From Irineochytrium annulatum (taxonomy: Eukaryota > Chytridiomycota > Chytridiomycetes > Chytridiales > Chytridiaceae), in contig JADGJL010001031.1 in assembly GCA_027600665.1 (NCBI GenBank), positions 1 through 10,862 on the forward strand: 10,862 nt of DNA, in the 5' to 3' direction. Below the pieces are notes generated by a model, which was given only the letters and a program-made list of their open reading frames with translations, did not search any database and was not told where the DNA came from. Shown piece by piece: positions 1-7,972 of this stretch; the first letter of the stretch is position 1; every line of letters starts with the position of its first letter. A program made the position numbers and the translations under genes.

Positions 1-1257
1 CTCCTCCGCCACCGGGGATGGGCGGCGCACCACCCCCACCGCCCGCTCCGGCCGCTGCAGCCAGCGGGGGTGATATGCAAGCCGAACTTATGAATATGCT
101 GAAGGATCCCAACCTAAGGAATCGGTTGAAGAAGCGGGCCCCGCCGCCGGAGAAAAAGATCGAAAAGCCGCCCGACATCTCGCCGGAGGAGCAGCAGCAG
201 ATGCAGGAGGCGGAGAAACAGGAGCTTTTCATCGAACTGCTGGGTTACATGGAGGCGCCGAACGGAAATATCGAGGAGCTGATTGAGAAGAACAAAACGA
301 CGACGTCGACGTGCCGGAGTTTTATCTACACTCTTATTCGGAGGAACTGGGTCGAGGGCTGCAGGGTTGTTGAGGAGGTGGTGCCCGGGGCGCCGAAGAT
401 TACTGTGTGGCCTGGAAGGGAGTGGATGGCGGCAGTGGAGCTGGCTGATATGACGGAGCAGGAACTCCACGATCGGTACCACGAGAACAGCGGCATCGTC
501 GCGCGGTGCCACATGTACCGGTTTGACCAGATCCTGAAGCGCCATGTCTTGGATGAGGTCGCTTTGATTAAGGCGAAAAAGTTCCCAAAAGCGCCGCCTC
601 CGTTCAACGAGCCGGAACCGCCCCAGGATAACTCGCTTGAGAATCGGAAGAAATGGGAGGACTGGAACATTCGGAAGCAGAACTACCTCCAGTCGGATTT
701 CCCGCAGTTCGAGCTGATCTTCCAGAAGCTCCTCGCGACCGACGCGATCGTCTCGGCCACGTTCGCGCAGATGCAGCAGACGATGGACGAGATGCGGCGG
801 ATGGGTGAGGCCCTACACACGACTTTTGAGGGCTTTACCGTCCGGCAGCTCCGGAAGATCGTTCAGAGCATCCCGACCAGGATTAAGGACGTTGCCCGGC
901 AACTCCAGAAGCAGTCCGGCATCATTATCAAAAACGACGAGCTCAAGGTCACGCCCGAGTTTTTGAAGAACATGGGCCTATCTAGTCAGGAGGAGGACGG
1001 CGTCAAGAAGAAGGAGGAGGCGGAGAAGCAGAAGCAACAGGCTGATAAGGCTGCGCCAGTAGATCCTTCCGTTGCGTTGCCAAACCCAAAGGTATGTGCT
1101 AAGTTTCTTAAAGTTTGGGAGGCGCGTCGATTGACAATGTTTTTGCAAGGGCTCGATTACAATGGGAGGTGTACCGGTCGACGTCCTTATCCCGCTGTTG
1201 AAGAAAAGCTATGCGCTTGGCAAGGAGGAGTCGAAGCTTCGCAGGCTGACGATGTGA
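1..1257 (+). CDS. Proline-rich, WH2-like and coiled-coil protein, 5'-truncated; possible actin-binding protein
   Basis: The reading frame is already open at the left edge (codons from base 3 read PPPPG before the ATG at 18), so this is the 3' part of a larger gene and the ATG at 18 is internal. Exon 1 runs to 1091 and exon 2 is 1150-1257; the joined frame gives 393 residues from Met18 and ends in RRLTM. Numbered from that Met: an FH1-like proline run (about 5-11); a WH2-like stretch at 20-42 with a helix followed by LRNRLKKR, recalling the LKKV actin-binding motif; a possible winged-helix fold at 64-135 (helix, IEELIEKN, TTTSTCRSFIYTLIRRNWV, strand); an amphipathic coiled-coil-like region at about 241-300; and a Lys/Glu-rich linker at about 325-345. 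Proline-rich plus WH2 segments are typical of WASP/formin-like actin regulators, so an actin role is inferred from motifs only. I do not recognise the family. Coding status is secure; function is not. Confidence 0.85.
1092..1149 (+). other. Spliceosomal intron (58 bases) in the first gene
   Basis: The donor is AAG|GTATGT and the acceptor TTTTTGCAAG|GGC, with a TTGAC branch-like site about 14 bases before the acceptor. It is a phase 0 intron. Joining 1091 to 1150 gives a frame reading GSITMGGVPVDVLIPLLKKS and onward to a TGA at 1255-1257, with strongly coding-like composition. Reading through the donor gives a Cys/Trp/Arg-rich tail to 1318 with no coding character. Confidence 0.88.
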
Positions 1258-1861
1258 TTGACCATTTTTCATTCTGTTTCGCACCCCAACTGCCTTTGTT
1301 GTCGGCTTTATCTTAAAATGTTAATATCTTGGTTACATTCTTTTTTCTCTGTGTGGGCTGAATCCCGCATCGTTATTGGACATTTTGGGGCTGTAACTGG
1401 ATTACAGGCTTAGTAATAGATCAATCGTGTTGGCGTATCGCACGATGCAAAGTTTGGTGATCTCCCAGAAATACCGCAACTTAGGTCATCCCTGCATCGA
1501 TTTGCTCCCTATCAAAAGGTTTCTCGTTGAACGTACACCTTAATATCCAACCGCATGTATTCGCAGCTGTTCAACCTCGTAAAGTATACTATTAGTTGAA
1601 GAGTTCTCCAAAAGATACAACGTAGCTTGGCGAGAGATGGTCAAAAATCTCTCTCTATTCAACAAATCTTTACTCTTTATATCCTTACTAATCATATGAG
1701 AACGGATGCTGGATGCGATGTAGTTCGTTGTAAATATGAAAGGCTGCTATTGGCTTTTAGCGCTTTACCACCGCGTTACGAGCTGCTGCGGTCCCGCTGT
1801 GAAGTTACAGAGGTGAAGTTAGCAAATTTGCGGAATCAGCATTTACCTCTTGCAAGTAAAC
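1258..1861. other. AT-rich spacer between convergent genes
   Basis: This stretch lies between the 3' ends of the first gene (+) and the protease gene (-), so it should hold both 3' untranslated regions and both termination regions. It is visibly richer in A and T than the flanking exons. No perfect AATAAA was seen on either strand, and no tRNA-like B box, splice pair or coding-like frame. The only longer ORF (1627-1872, +) lacks an ATG start and resembles no protein I know. Confidence 0.6.
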
Positions 1862-3236
1862 CTACTTTATGAACCCGCACCCCGGCCCGAACCCGACGGC
1901 GCCGGCGTCCCTGTCAAAGACAACGTAGAAGCTCTCAAAGACAACGCCGCCCAAGACGAGCCCGTTGTCGTCCGAGCTCTGGACCGGGAAGTACAGGCTC
2001 CCGTTCCCGTCCGACCGGATGTAGTCCCTCCCCGTTAGCGTGATGTCTATCACGCCCCCATCGGTCGCCTCCATCGATATCGTCAAGTTTGGGAAGCGCC
2101 CGTACTTGATCGCATGCAAAGACTGTGTACCACACGGTCAATTGGAGTAAAGTCGCCACAATGAAAGCACCCATAACTCACCTCCGTGATCGGGTGCAAA
2201 TCGGTCAGAAACCCGTTCACGAGCGACTGCTTCACTCCCGCCGCCTGCAGCACCCCGCTGGTATCAACGGCCTTGATAAAAGCCCACAGCAGCCCGTACG
2301 GCAGCAGCAGCAATGTCGTGCACGTGTCCACGATGCTCTGATCCCCGAACGACTGCCACCCGAACCCTAAACTCTGCTTCTGCCCGCCTAAGGTCACGCC
2401 AACGACGTTCACGGCGTAATGATCCCTCGACACCACCTTTGCCCAGCCCACCGGCTGACCGGACCCGTCGATGGTCAGCGACGCGTTCGACGCGCCCCAG
2501 TCAATATAGGACGTCTCGTTCGAGTCGGCTGTGCACCCACGGACGGCGAAGCGGTCGTGTGCAATGGCCCCCGAGGTCGTTAGCGCCGTCATGAGCGTCT
2601 GCGGGCCGGGCAGCCCCTGACTGTACGGCAGGGAGATGTCGTCGAACGCGAGGCCCAGGAGCGCCTGCGTGAAGACTCCATCTGCGATGGGGTTGTCCTG
2701 CGTCTGGTCCTGAATGACGGCAAAGGGAGCCGTGGTGACCAGACCGGAGACGTTGACGGTGTCGCTGTAGAGCTGGCCGGACCAGGAGCTCCCGTCCGAG
2801 AAGGTCGTGCTAAGTGTGGACCAGACGAGCGGCTGCTTGTCGCCGTGGTCGTACGTGGGACCCATGTACCCCGCTAGGCCGACGCCGGGGATTAGCAGGT
2901 CGCTGCTCCCAGAGTCCACTTGAGCGAGAAGCTGGGTATCGGATGACTGTTAGATATAGAAGCGATGTGGGCAACAAAATGCATCACCTCGACTCCGCCG
3001 ACGCCAATGTCGACGTTCCAGCAACCCGTGTTGAGGGGCGAGCCATCGAGGTCTTCGGAGTCCCCGGTCCCGTCGCGCGCTTCCACGAACGGCCGCCCAC
3101 GGCGGGAAGCGCGCAGGTGGGAGGCCGGCAGCACGCCGGGACGCCTGATATGTTGGGTCCACGTCCGGCACGGCGCCGGGAGGACGGCGAGTGCGATGAG
3201 GGGCGCGACGACCGCGATCAGGGATGAAGGGACCAT
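1862..3236 (-). CDS. Secreted pepsin-like (A1 family) aspartic protease homologue, three exons, atypical active site
   Basis: The exons are 3236-2988, 2931-2182 and 2122-1862; joined they encode 419 residues, a normal length for a fungal A1 preproprotease. The start at 3236 gives a secretory signal (MVPSSLIAVVAPLIALAVLP) and follows an in-frame stop at 3246-3248. A basic, short propeptide-like stretch precedes the N-lobe, which carries the first catalytic motif DSGSSDL (Asp89). A flap-like segment FSDGSSWSG has Phe127 where pepsins usually have Tyr. The second motif is IVDTCTTLLLLP (Asp285) with Cys287 where Gly is expected. The C-terminal NGLVLGGVVFESFYVVFDRD, then AGAVGFGP, is the classic end of the fold. 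Potential N-glycosylation sites include NVS, NET, NAS, NLT and NGS. Known family role: acid protease hydrolysing proteins in the secretory pathway or outside the cell. Whether this copy is active is uncertain because of the altered motifs. Confidence 0.9.
2123..2181 (-). other. Intron 2 of the aspartic protease gene (59 bases)
   Basis: The donor is GAG|GTGAGT and the acceptor TACACAG|TCT on the minus strand, with a TTGAC branch-like site about 15 bases before the acceptor. It is phase 0. It joins the exon ending LTDLHPITE to SLHAIKYGRFPNLTI, which leads into the conserved C-terminal part of the protease fold. Reading through gives an unrelated Cys/His-rich tail. Confidence 0.9.
2932..2987 (-). 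other. Intron 1 of the aspartic protease gene (56 bases)
   Basis: On the minus strand the donor is GAG|GTGATG, somewhat off consensus, and the acceptor CCCAG|CTT, with a CTAAC branch site about 18 bases before the acceptor. It is phase 0. It joins the signal/propeptide exon ending GVGGVE to LLAQVDSGSS, restoring the expected strand order just before the first catalytic Asp. The donor is the weaker side of this call. Confidence 0.8.
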
Positions 3237-3546
3237 TTTTGACGATCACCAGCTTGTTTGCATGGCAGAAAGACGTCGCATGGTGTCTGGATAGCATTAG
3301 GAGCGGAATCTTCGACAGGCAGTGAAATCGGAGCCTCTAAGAGCATGAGGACGGCAACTGTGGGCCGACCGTCGCGTAAAGCACCAGAGCTCCATCTTAA
3401 ACAGCACAACTTCCCACCGTCAATCTCCAGTCAAGAGAATTCAACGATGATTCTTCCTTTTTTGCAGTATGGTAATGTTATTCCTTTTTGTAAAGTAGAT
3501 TAATGTCTGGTGTGGGTGGACGTTCTCCTGTCAAGTGATGAAGTAA
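3237..3546. promoter_or_regulatory. Upstream region of the protease gene
   Basis: This stretch lies immediately 5' of the protease start (transcribed to the left). Composition falls from GC-rich near the gene to AT-rich around 3410-3505, including runs of T and A typical of a fungal promoter. No clear TATA box at a convincing distance and no named operator could be assigned. The ORFs here on both strands are short and not protein-like. Confidence 0.4.
3246..3263 (-). promoter_or_regulatory. Possible five-codon upstream ORF before the protease start
   Basis: On the minus strand an ATG at 3263 opens a tiny frame reading MQTSW followed by TGA at 3248-3246. It ends only 9 bases before the protease ATG at 3236 and lies in the same frame. 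If the transcript starts upstream of 3263 this could reduce initiation at the main ATG. The transcription start cannot be seen from sequence. Confidence 0.35.
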
Positions 3547-4301
3547 TCCAGCAAAAAGACGAAGTGCCGGACTCTGCTGCTTCTGGAAGGCCTTATTCCG
3601 GCGCTATTCAGTTGCCCGCCGCCACCATTTGCGCCCGCGCGATCCGCCCCTTGCTCCGTCATTACCAGTGTCATCGCTCCTCCCTCTTGCATCGCAACCG
3701 TATGTGTCTACCCCCTCTCGCTCATCGTAGAATCCTGCACCCTGCTCCCCTACGCGTCGCTGTCGGCGGCCGAAGGCATTGGGCCATGTGGAGATGGCGG
3801 GCAGCGAACTGCTGGCGGCGTCGCGACATCGGGCATGGAGAACGGGGGCGATGGGAGGGCTTCGGTTTCGCCATTGGTTGGTCCTTGTGGGACGACAGGA
3901 GTTGACGTTACACCCTCCCTGTGCTGTCCAGAATCGAGGCACCTGAACCTCCAGGAACTCTCCGAGGAAGGACCGACGCTGGACGCCTGGACCGGAATCA
4001 CTGGGGGCTTCCGTTGACGAGGTAGTCGAGCGGACTGCGCTTTGGGTGGGGCCATTTGGGAGGGCCGCGGGCTGTCGGACGCCGCCAACCTGCCACTCGT
4101 TCAACGATCGGGTCGGAGAGGTCCTAACGCTCTATCGTCTCGCAGGGGGATCCAGGAGCACTCGGCTTCGTACACTGGACCTGCGGTGGATTGACGTCCT
4201 CGACCGCTCTACCTTCGGCGCCCTCGATCTCATCCTTAAAAACTTCAACAAGATAATCACGGACGGAAGCACGTTACGCTCCTCATATATTTCCTTCATT
4301 C
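3547..4301. other. GC-rich block with competing ORFs on both strands; possible unrecognised gene
   Basis: Several frames are open. Plus frame 1 is open from 3547 to 4017 (first ATG at 3835). Plus frame 2 is open from about 3938 to 4312 and includes a C-ending-codon stretch at 4150-4270 reading RLRTLDLRWIDVLDRSTFGA and onward. On the minus strand, an ATG at 4055 opens a 101-residue Pro/Ser-rich frame to 3750, and an ATG at 4299 opens a 55-residue frame to 4132. A good plus-strand 3' splice site (CCTAAC, then TCTCGCAG at 4138-4145) suggests that some of this is spliced. No domain is recognised, no single model joins cleanly, and the block may instead be GC-rich promoter or 5' untranslated DNA for the neighbouring genes. 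I do not assign a product. Confidence 0.3.
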
Positions 4302-7300
4302 ATGGCCACTGAGTGAGTGTCTTGCTTGGCCTTATGATTTGATTTGGGCTCCTTCAAGCTGCTGACCGCTTTTCTTCCTTTCAGCGTTAGAGATCCCGTT
4401 GCAAAGGTTTGATCTACACATGCTTGCGATTCGCTTTCATAGAATTCGGACTAAACCTTGTAAATAGCTGAAGATCGCAAATATCCCGAGCAGGGTCATT
4501 TCGAACATTGTAGATAATCTCAAAGACCACGGCGATCATGTCTCCCTCTTACTCGTCTGCAAAGGCTGGTGCAAGACGGTGGCGGAGGCCATGTACCGGG
4601 CCCCGCCGCTATTCTCCCCAGACTCCTTCGAACGACTCATGGGCCTTCTCTACACACCCTTACCCGCCCTTCCTTACACGGTCATGATCCGGGAGCTGGA
4701 CATCTCGGGCACGGCGGCCGACAACCTGTACATGGGCGACCTGGACGCGACTTTGGGGATGTGCCCGAATTTGGAAGTTTTCCGGCTCGAAAACTGCTTC
4801 CATATCTCCAACATCCTCGTGCAGTCGCTTGCTCATCACTGCCAGAATCTCCTGCAGCTCGACCTCCCAGGATGCCCGATATCCGACTCTTTTATCCCCG
4901 CGCTTACGAAGAAGTGCCGGCACCTCCTCCGACTCGACCTCTCCTTTACAAATGTCTCTATCGCCTCCATCCATCCCGTCATCACCTTTTCCGAATCTCT
5001 TCTCGAACTCGACCTTTCTGAATGCCAGGAGGCTGACCTCACTTCCCTCGACCTCTCGAACAAGGGCCTTCGCCGAGCCCTTAAGTCCCTCAATCTCCGC
5101 AACAGCCCCGTCACAGACGATATGCTCCGCTTCGCGGCCTCACAGTGCCCAGACCTTGAGATCATCATCCTAGAGTCCTGCCCGCGGGTTACTGACGACG
5201 CCATTATCAAGATCGCGACAACGTGTGTGAAGCTGCGATCGCTGGACTGCTCCTTCTGCGACCGCATCACGGACCTGTCTCTCAACGCACTTACGGTTCG
5301 AGCGACGGCGTCGAACGGCGGAACCCTCGAGGAGCTGTACCTGTCCGCGTGCGACCTGATCTCCCCCGGTGCGGTTCATCAGATGGTCCAGAAAAGCACG
5401 AAGCTGGAGCTCCTGGTCTTGGACGGCTGTGAGAAGATCATGGGCAGCTATATCCAAGAGTTTGCAACAAACCGGACGGACGACCTTGAGTGCTCGCTCG
5501 AAGGCGAGTCGCTCAAGTCGCTCGCGAACTATGTCGTCGGGACATCACTGGCGACGCCTCCGGCATCTCCGGGTAGGCTCCTCGAGGGTGGCGCTCCCCA
5601 GCCGGAGCTTAAAGTCGAGGTCACATATGCGACACACGAGCCGTCTGGGTCGGAAAGTGCGGAGGAGAGGAGGAGGAAGAATGCGAAGTCGGGCTTCGCG
5701 GCAGCGATTATTCGGAACGTGTTGGCGCCGGGCGAGGCGGCCGCCACTATCGCTGCGGCAAAGGAGGCAGCCGCTGCGCACGCGGCTTCGATGGAGAGCT
5801 CGCCGACGGGATCCGCGGGGACCTCGCCGTCGCTGCAACGGAGGTCTTCCAGGACGCTTCGGCACCGGCGGTCGTTGTTGGGTTTATCGGCGAGGAATGA
5901 CGACGACGAGGAGGACGCGGCCGCGGCGAAGTTGGAGCGGCAGGAGAAGATTAGGGAGAAGCGGAGGTCGAGGACGAGCAGCTTTGACGGGAAGGACTTC
6001 TCGATGCGGCTGTCGTTCCAAGCCCCGCCGTCACCGCCATCTTCGAGCAGCAGCTTCGCTCCGACCACGGGGTTGACGTCCGAGCCCGAGAGCATGGGTG
6101 CATCTGCCATCGACGAGGCCGCGGCGAGGGCTGCATTCCTGGCCGCCGCCGCCGCTAAGGGTCTTAAGGTCGCGAAGCCTGGCGACGAGGCAACCACACC
6201 AACGCCGGCCCCTGACCGTCACCATGCCCCGGCCAACCGGCAGTCGACCCTCAGCCTGAAGGCGTCCGAGTTCGTCCCATCCTTCCAGCAGCCGGCACAG
6301 CCGCAGCCCAGCCAGCCGCCGCCATCCGCGACCGCTGCCGGGTGGAATAGCGACAGCCCATCCACCGCGTCTTCGTCGTCCCCAGCATGGGGAACCGGCG
6401 TGCCCGGCATCGCCAACGACCCCTGGAGCGCGCCGCCGGCCTCTCGCCTGCCGCAACGGAAGCTTAGCGTCGGTACACCCGCAGGCCCGCCAGCTCCCGG
6501 CACTGCGGGTTCTTGGACGGCACCAGTCGGCATCGCTCCCCCGCCGGCGCAATCGACCCCGATCTCCGTCATCACGAGCGCAGCCCCGACGCCTTCTATT
6601 GTCGCGGCCGTACCCGCTTCTCCGGCCCCCGGCGGTGAATCCGGCGTCCTTTTATTCTCTGGCCGCGCGCGTCGGGCAGCGTCCATCACGCAGGCGGAGG
6701 CCGCAGAGGCCAGCAGCGCCATGGCCGCCTTGAACAACGCTACCACCGACGGGCCCACCGCAACCGGAGCGGATGGCGCTGACGGCGAGCAAGCGCCCGT
6801 ATTGATCGCCTCGGGTCGGCGGAGGACGCGCACGAACTCCCTCCTGCCCTCAGACACGCCCCCGGCGGATCTCGCCGCGCCCGCCACACCTCCCGGCGTC
6901 GCGCCAATTTCGACCACGAGCGCCACCGCCAGCGCGTCCGGCCCGACGTGGATCCACCAGCCAGCCACCCCAACCGTCCCGCCGCAGGCCCAAACGCCAT
7001 GGGGATCCGACCCGGCCGTATGGAACAACCCTGCCCAACTCATCTCGTCTTCCTCGACTTGGTCCACGGCGCAGCAGGGTGGGTCGGGCTTCGTCGACCC
7101 GTGGGCTGCCGCTCCCCGGCCGTCCACCGGTGTCCTCGGCCCCGCACCGATTACGAACGCAGTTGACCCCTGGGCGGCCGCGCCAGGCGGCGTCAAGAGC
7201 CCTGTTAACCCGACTGCGGCATGGGTTCCGCCGGCGGTTTCCGCGGCTCAGCCAGTAGCGCCCCAGCCGCCGGCTCCGCAGCTGATGGCGAATGGCATGA

Positions 7301-7972
7301 AGATGGCCGCGGGGGCAGGGTGGACGGGAGGAGCGGTCAATGGAACTGCCGGTGGCGCCGTGTCGGGCGTCACGACGGTCGCAGGTGCTGGTTGGGGCCC
7401 GTCGGTCCCACCGGCGCCGCAAGGACCGCCTCCGGCCGTGTTGGCGGCGGCGGCCGCTGCGGCGGCCGCTGCTGGCGCAACGACCGCTGCGAAGGCGCCG
7501 AGACCTGGGAGCGTCGGATATGTCGCTGGCGCTGCGGGGAGGTTTGGGAGCGTTGGTGCTAGCGCGAGGGGCAATTGGGGTGTTGATGCGAAGCGGGAGG
7601 TGGAGAAGGAGAAGAATGTTACGCCGACGGCGACGGCTGTAGCGGTGAAACCGGCGGCCGCGGAGGAGGGCGGCGAAAAGCCTGCATTCGAGTATTCGAA
7701 CCCGAAGAGGGGCCGGATGTTGTTGAAGTTGAGGATTGAGACGAAGACGGGTGGACACCAGACGCTGTCGGTTCATGAGGTGACGAGACTTGCTTGTTAT
7801 GTGGTCGTGGTCATATCTGTGTATTAAATTGTGTGATTTACAGCTCGATGACCCTCAGCAGCTCGCGACCGAGTTTGTCACGTACTGGGACATGGCGGCG
7901 TTCAAGGAGCCGCTTGTGAGGCTTATTTCGGTCCGGAAAACGAACGTGCTCCGAAGCCGAGGACACCATTGA
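4302..7972 (+). CDS. F-box/leucine-rich-repeat protein with long Ala/Pro/Trp-rich tail (SCF ubiquitin-ligase adaptor)
   Basis: Four exons (4302-4312, 4385-4406, 4468-7779, 7844-7972) encode 1157 residues. The N-terminus is MATDVRDPVAK, then an F-box at about 12-55 (IP at 17-18, SLLLVCKGW at 37-45). F-boxes bind Skp1 and dock the protein on the SCF ubiquitin ligase. Residues about 85-345 are cysteine-containing leucine-rich repeats of the AMN1/GRR1/FBXL type (for example LESCPRVTDDAIIKIATTC), which normally bind the substrate. A long disordered region follows, with poly-Ala, AGC-kinase-like sites (RRAAS, RKLS, RRSS, RTNS) and three DPW motifs at 662, 888 and 911. The last 60 or so residues (KLRIETKTGGHQTLSVHE, then LDDPQQLATEFVTYWDM) look structured, perhaps a small beta-grasp-like domain; I cannot name it. 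The substrate is unknown. The upstream start and two tiny exons are inferred from splice sites and frame; the large exon is certain. Confidence 0.9.
4313..4384 (+). other. Intron 1 of the F-box gene (72 bases)
   Basis: The donor is ACTGA|GTGAGT and the acceptor TTTCTTCCTTTCAG|CGTT, with a CTGAC branch site at 4362-4366 followed by a pyrimidine tract. It is a phase 2 intron splitting a GAC codon. It leaves only 11 coding bases in exon 1. Confidence 0.78.
4407..4467 (+). other. Intron 2 of the F-box gene (61 bases), after a 22-base micro-exon
   Basis: The donor GCAAAG|GTTTGA is weak; the acceptor is TGTAAATAG|CTG, with an ACTAAAC branch-like site at 4450-4456. It is phase 0. It joins the micro-exon (DVRDPVAK) to LKIANIPSRVI, completing the F-box. 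The donor is the least certain point of the gene model. Confidence 0.68.
6418..7173 (+). repeat. Three DPW motifs in the tail of the F-box protein
   Basis: The motifs are encoded at 6418-6426 (NDPWSAPP), 7096-7104 (VDPWAAAPRP) and 7165-7173 (VDPWAAAPGG). The last two are near-identical heptapeptides 23 residues apart. The surrounding tail is also rich in isolated Trp (AWG, SWT, TPWG, TWS, AAW). DPW and DPF are known binding motifs for the clathrin adaptor AP-2 alpha appendage, as in epsins. Whether they act that way here is inference. Confidence 0.7.
7444..7473 (+). repeat. Ten-codon poly-alanine tract (GCN repeat)
   Basis: Ten consecutive Ala codons of mixed GCG/GCC/GCT type sit in the disordered tail of the F-box protein, followed by Gly-Ala-Thr-Thr-Ala-Ala. 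Mixed codon use argues for a stabilised homopolymer rather than a pure slipping triplet repeat. Confidence 0.85.
7780..7843 (+). other. Intron 3 of the F-box gene (64 bases)
   Basis: The donor is CATGAG|GTGACG and the acceptor GTGATTTACAG|CTC. It is phase 0. Removing it joins QTLSVHE to LDDPQQLATEFVTYW and extends the protein by 42 residues to a TGA at 7970-7972. Without splicing the frame ends at 7827 after a short hydrophobic tail. No strong branch site is visible. Confidence 0.82.

Noticed and set aside
114..545. 143-residue minus-strand ORF within the first gene
   Set aside because: It is antisense to a clearly coding exon and Leu/Arg-rich as expected for a shadow.
1740..1810. Possible tRNA in the GC-richer patch of the spacer
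   Set aside because: No GGTTCRA-type B box, no acceptor-stem pairing and no cloverleaf could be drawn on either strand.
1627..1872. 81-residue plus-strand ORF in the convergent spacer
   Set aside because: It begins with TTG, is AT-rich, overlaps the 3' end of the protease gene and has no coding-like codon bias.
5369..6076. 235-residue plus-strand Arg/Ser-rich ORF in another frame of the F-box gene
   Set aside because: It overlaps the LRR and tail coding sequence in a shifted frame and has low-quality composition and no motif.
6219..7196. 325-residue minus-strand ORF inside the F-box gene
   Set aside because: It is antisense to a secure exon, contains no recognisable domain and has the Gly/Ala/Arg composition expected from reading GC-rich Ala/Pro codons backwards.
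6850..7776. 308-residue minus-strand Arg-rich ORF
   Set aside because: The extreme arginine content is typical of a shadow frame of a GC-rich gene, and it overlaps the sense coding region throughout.
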